Assembly: GCA_030267565.1 (NCBI GenBank)
Contig: BRXU01000011.1
Location: 1,850,501 to 1,914,500, forward strand
Direction of reading: 5' to 3'
Source of the DNA: Pleodorina starrii
Lineage: Eukaryota; Chlorophyta; Chlorophyceae; Chlamydomonadales; Volvocaceae
DNA length: 64,000 nt
Of the stretch, positions 62,578-64,000 are shown piece by piece (within the stretch, counting starts at the first letter, position 1; each line of letters starts with the position of its first letter). The position numbers and the translations under genes were made by a program. The notes below the pieces were generated by a model. The model had not been told where the DNA came from and did no database searches. It worked only from the letters and a program-made list of their open reading frames with translations.

Positions 62578-64000
62578 TCAGTCACGGCCGCCACCCTCCG
62601 CCGTACCGCCGCCGCTGCCAGACTGGCGACCGGCGCTCTCTGCCGCGCGGGTCGCGGCCTGGTCGCCTTGCTGCGTCCCGCCAGAGCTGCCGCCGACGCC
62701 GGCATCCAAGCCCGGCGTGACGTACGACGCCTGCACCGCACCCTCGTCGTACTCCTCGGGCGACACGTTGCCCCACATCTCCTGCTTGTTTTCGCCGCTG
62801 AGTCGATCCTGAAGGGCACCGGCCGTGTTGGGAAGGCAATGGCGTGGGATAGGGTGGGAGCGCGCGCGACCGTTACCAATCACACTTCAGGGCTTCAGGC
62901 CAAGTGGCACATGGATGCTGCTGATGAATACCGTAACCTGCGTGGATCGCACTGAAGACGTCCAGGAACCGCCGGCGCCGTGTACCATACCAGCAGACAC
63001 GGCACAGATGCACACTCGAGCGTGGCAAAGGAACAAGAAGAAAAAGGTGGTAAGATGAATACCGTAGATGCGCCTGATCGTCGCGAAGGCCTTCAAACTG
63101 TAATTATTTTGCAAAGTCGCGATGCCCTGGAAGGAATTAATTTTGAAAGTCGCGAACCCTGTCCCACGGGGCCTTTCGCATGGCGGAAACACACTGGACA
63201 CGGTCAAATGGAGGCAATCTTGTAACTGTAGCCATCGGACTTCCTCTGCCAGTGTTCAATTCCCTCCCGGAAGGCGGTTTGGGGTGAGGGGAGGGCGTGT
63301 GGGTACGCTCGGCTGCTCCCCACATGCCCCAGGAATTATTTTTCAATACTCGCGAACCCCCTGACACAAATATTTAAATCTGTGCGACTTTGCAAGATTT
63401 TCCAAATAATTATTTAATAAATCGCGACGATATCGTCTAGGCACGGTAGATGATGCCAATGCCGGATGCAAACGCCGGAAAGGCGCGGCGCGGTGAGTGC
63501 CATGGTAGGTGGTGCTTTCAGCCCGCCCACGCACCCACCTGCATCATCATCGCGCCCGGCATCTTGCCCTCCCGGGCCTGCTGCTCCACGATGCGCTCCT
63601 TGGCCGCCCACAGCTCGTCCTGAGAGCAACCCAAGGGCCACTCACCAACTCACCATCACCGTCAGCATCAGCGTCAGTTTCACCGCCGCGGCGGCGGCAG
63701 GGGCAGGGGCAGGGCAGGCAGGACACGGCAGGCGACGCCGTATCAATGGCTCTCGACGCGACGGCCACCACCGACGCAACCTCGGCACCAACTTGGACTT
63801 GTCTGGGTGCGTTTTCCATGTTTGCCCCGGTGGGCCGTCTCCGCTCTTCAGTGCAAGGCCAGCTGGCCCGCTGGCTGTACCCTTTCCTTCCGGGGGTCTG
63901 GAGCGAGCCCACTGTGTCAACCAAGCGTCCAAGCCCCGTCCCCCACCTTGGGTCGGTCCACCAGTGAGCCGTCCGGTCCCCTCACGCTGGCGCCAAAGTA
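62578..64000 (-). CDS. Unrecognised protein, C-terminal part (5' end beyond the window)
   Basis: Three exons in phase 0: 64000..63947 (continues past the window), 63619..63539 and 62808..62578. They read YFGASVRGPDGSLVDRPK, then DELWAAKERIVEQQAREG and KMPGAMMMQ, then DRLSGENKQEMWGN, VSPEEYDEGAVQASYV and a Gly/Ser/Gln-rich end, stop TGA. Donors gtgggg and gtgggt, acceptors ctctcag and cccttcag. The middle exon is charged and likely helical. I do not recognise the family and cannot assign a function from these 121 residues. Confidence 0.65.

Overview
This window is nuclear DNA from a volvocine green alga, most likely Chlamydomonas or a close relative. It is very GC-rich. Every protein gene except the histones has introns, with GTGAG/GTAAG donors and pyrimidine-CAG acceptors. 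TGTAA poly(A) signals lie downstream of several genes. The histone genes are intronless and end in the GGTGTT-loop-AACACC hairpin. There are secreted Ser-Pro wall proteins and a chloroplast-import gene. Exon models below were built by hand from splice motifs and checked for phase; no expression data were used. LAYOUT: (1) 1-13,073 is a tandem array with a 4,810-bp period holding three copies of a five-exon gene for a secreted protein with a Ser-Pro-Lys tail. Copy 1 is cut by the window edge. Copy 2 appears to be a chimera made by unequal crossing-over. Copy 3 is more diverged and ends the array. (2) 13,565-21,339 (-) encodes a roughly 2,305-residue low-complexity protein of unknown function. 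(3) 21,873-24,943 (+) encodes a probable plastid EamA/DMT transporter of the plant WAT1-related type. (4) 26,968-31,287 (-) is TIC40, with nine exons. (5) 31,778-44,012 (+) reads as one 26-exon gene for a 1,712-residue chromatin protein. It joins a DNMT1-type RFD domain, a DDT domain, WHIM-like segments, a BRWD/PHIP-like Tudor-type segment, an ARID domain and two polyglutamine blocks. This is the strongest candidate for an undescribed system here. (6) 46,177-50,388 (+) encodes a SHIPPO/STPG-repeat ciliary protein; its middle exons are unresolved. (7) 52,401-58,192 (-) encodes an alpha-helical repeat protein resembling the FASTK/OPR class, with an acidic, Pro/Ala-rich tail; its 5' end is unresolved and one intron holds a 240-bp poly(C/G) tract. 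(8) 58,893-61,732 holds a histone group: a divergent H4 variant, then a head-to-head canonical H4/H3 pair. (9) 62,578-64,000 (-) is the 3' part of an unrecognised gene. ORGANISATION: three head-to-head pairs share short upstream regions: low-complexity gene/transporter (533 bp), TIC40/RFD-DDT-ARID (490 bp) and H4/H3 (289 bp). Two genes are chromatin-related in different ways (histones and the RFD-DDT-ARID protein) and two are plastid proteins (TIC40 and the transporter). Nothing indicates an operon, a CRISPR array, tRNA or rRNA genes, or an intact transposon.
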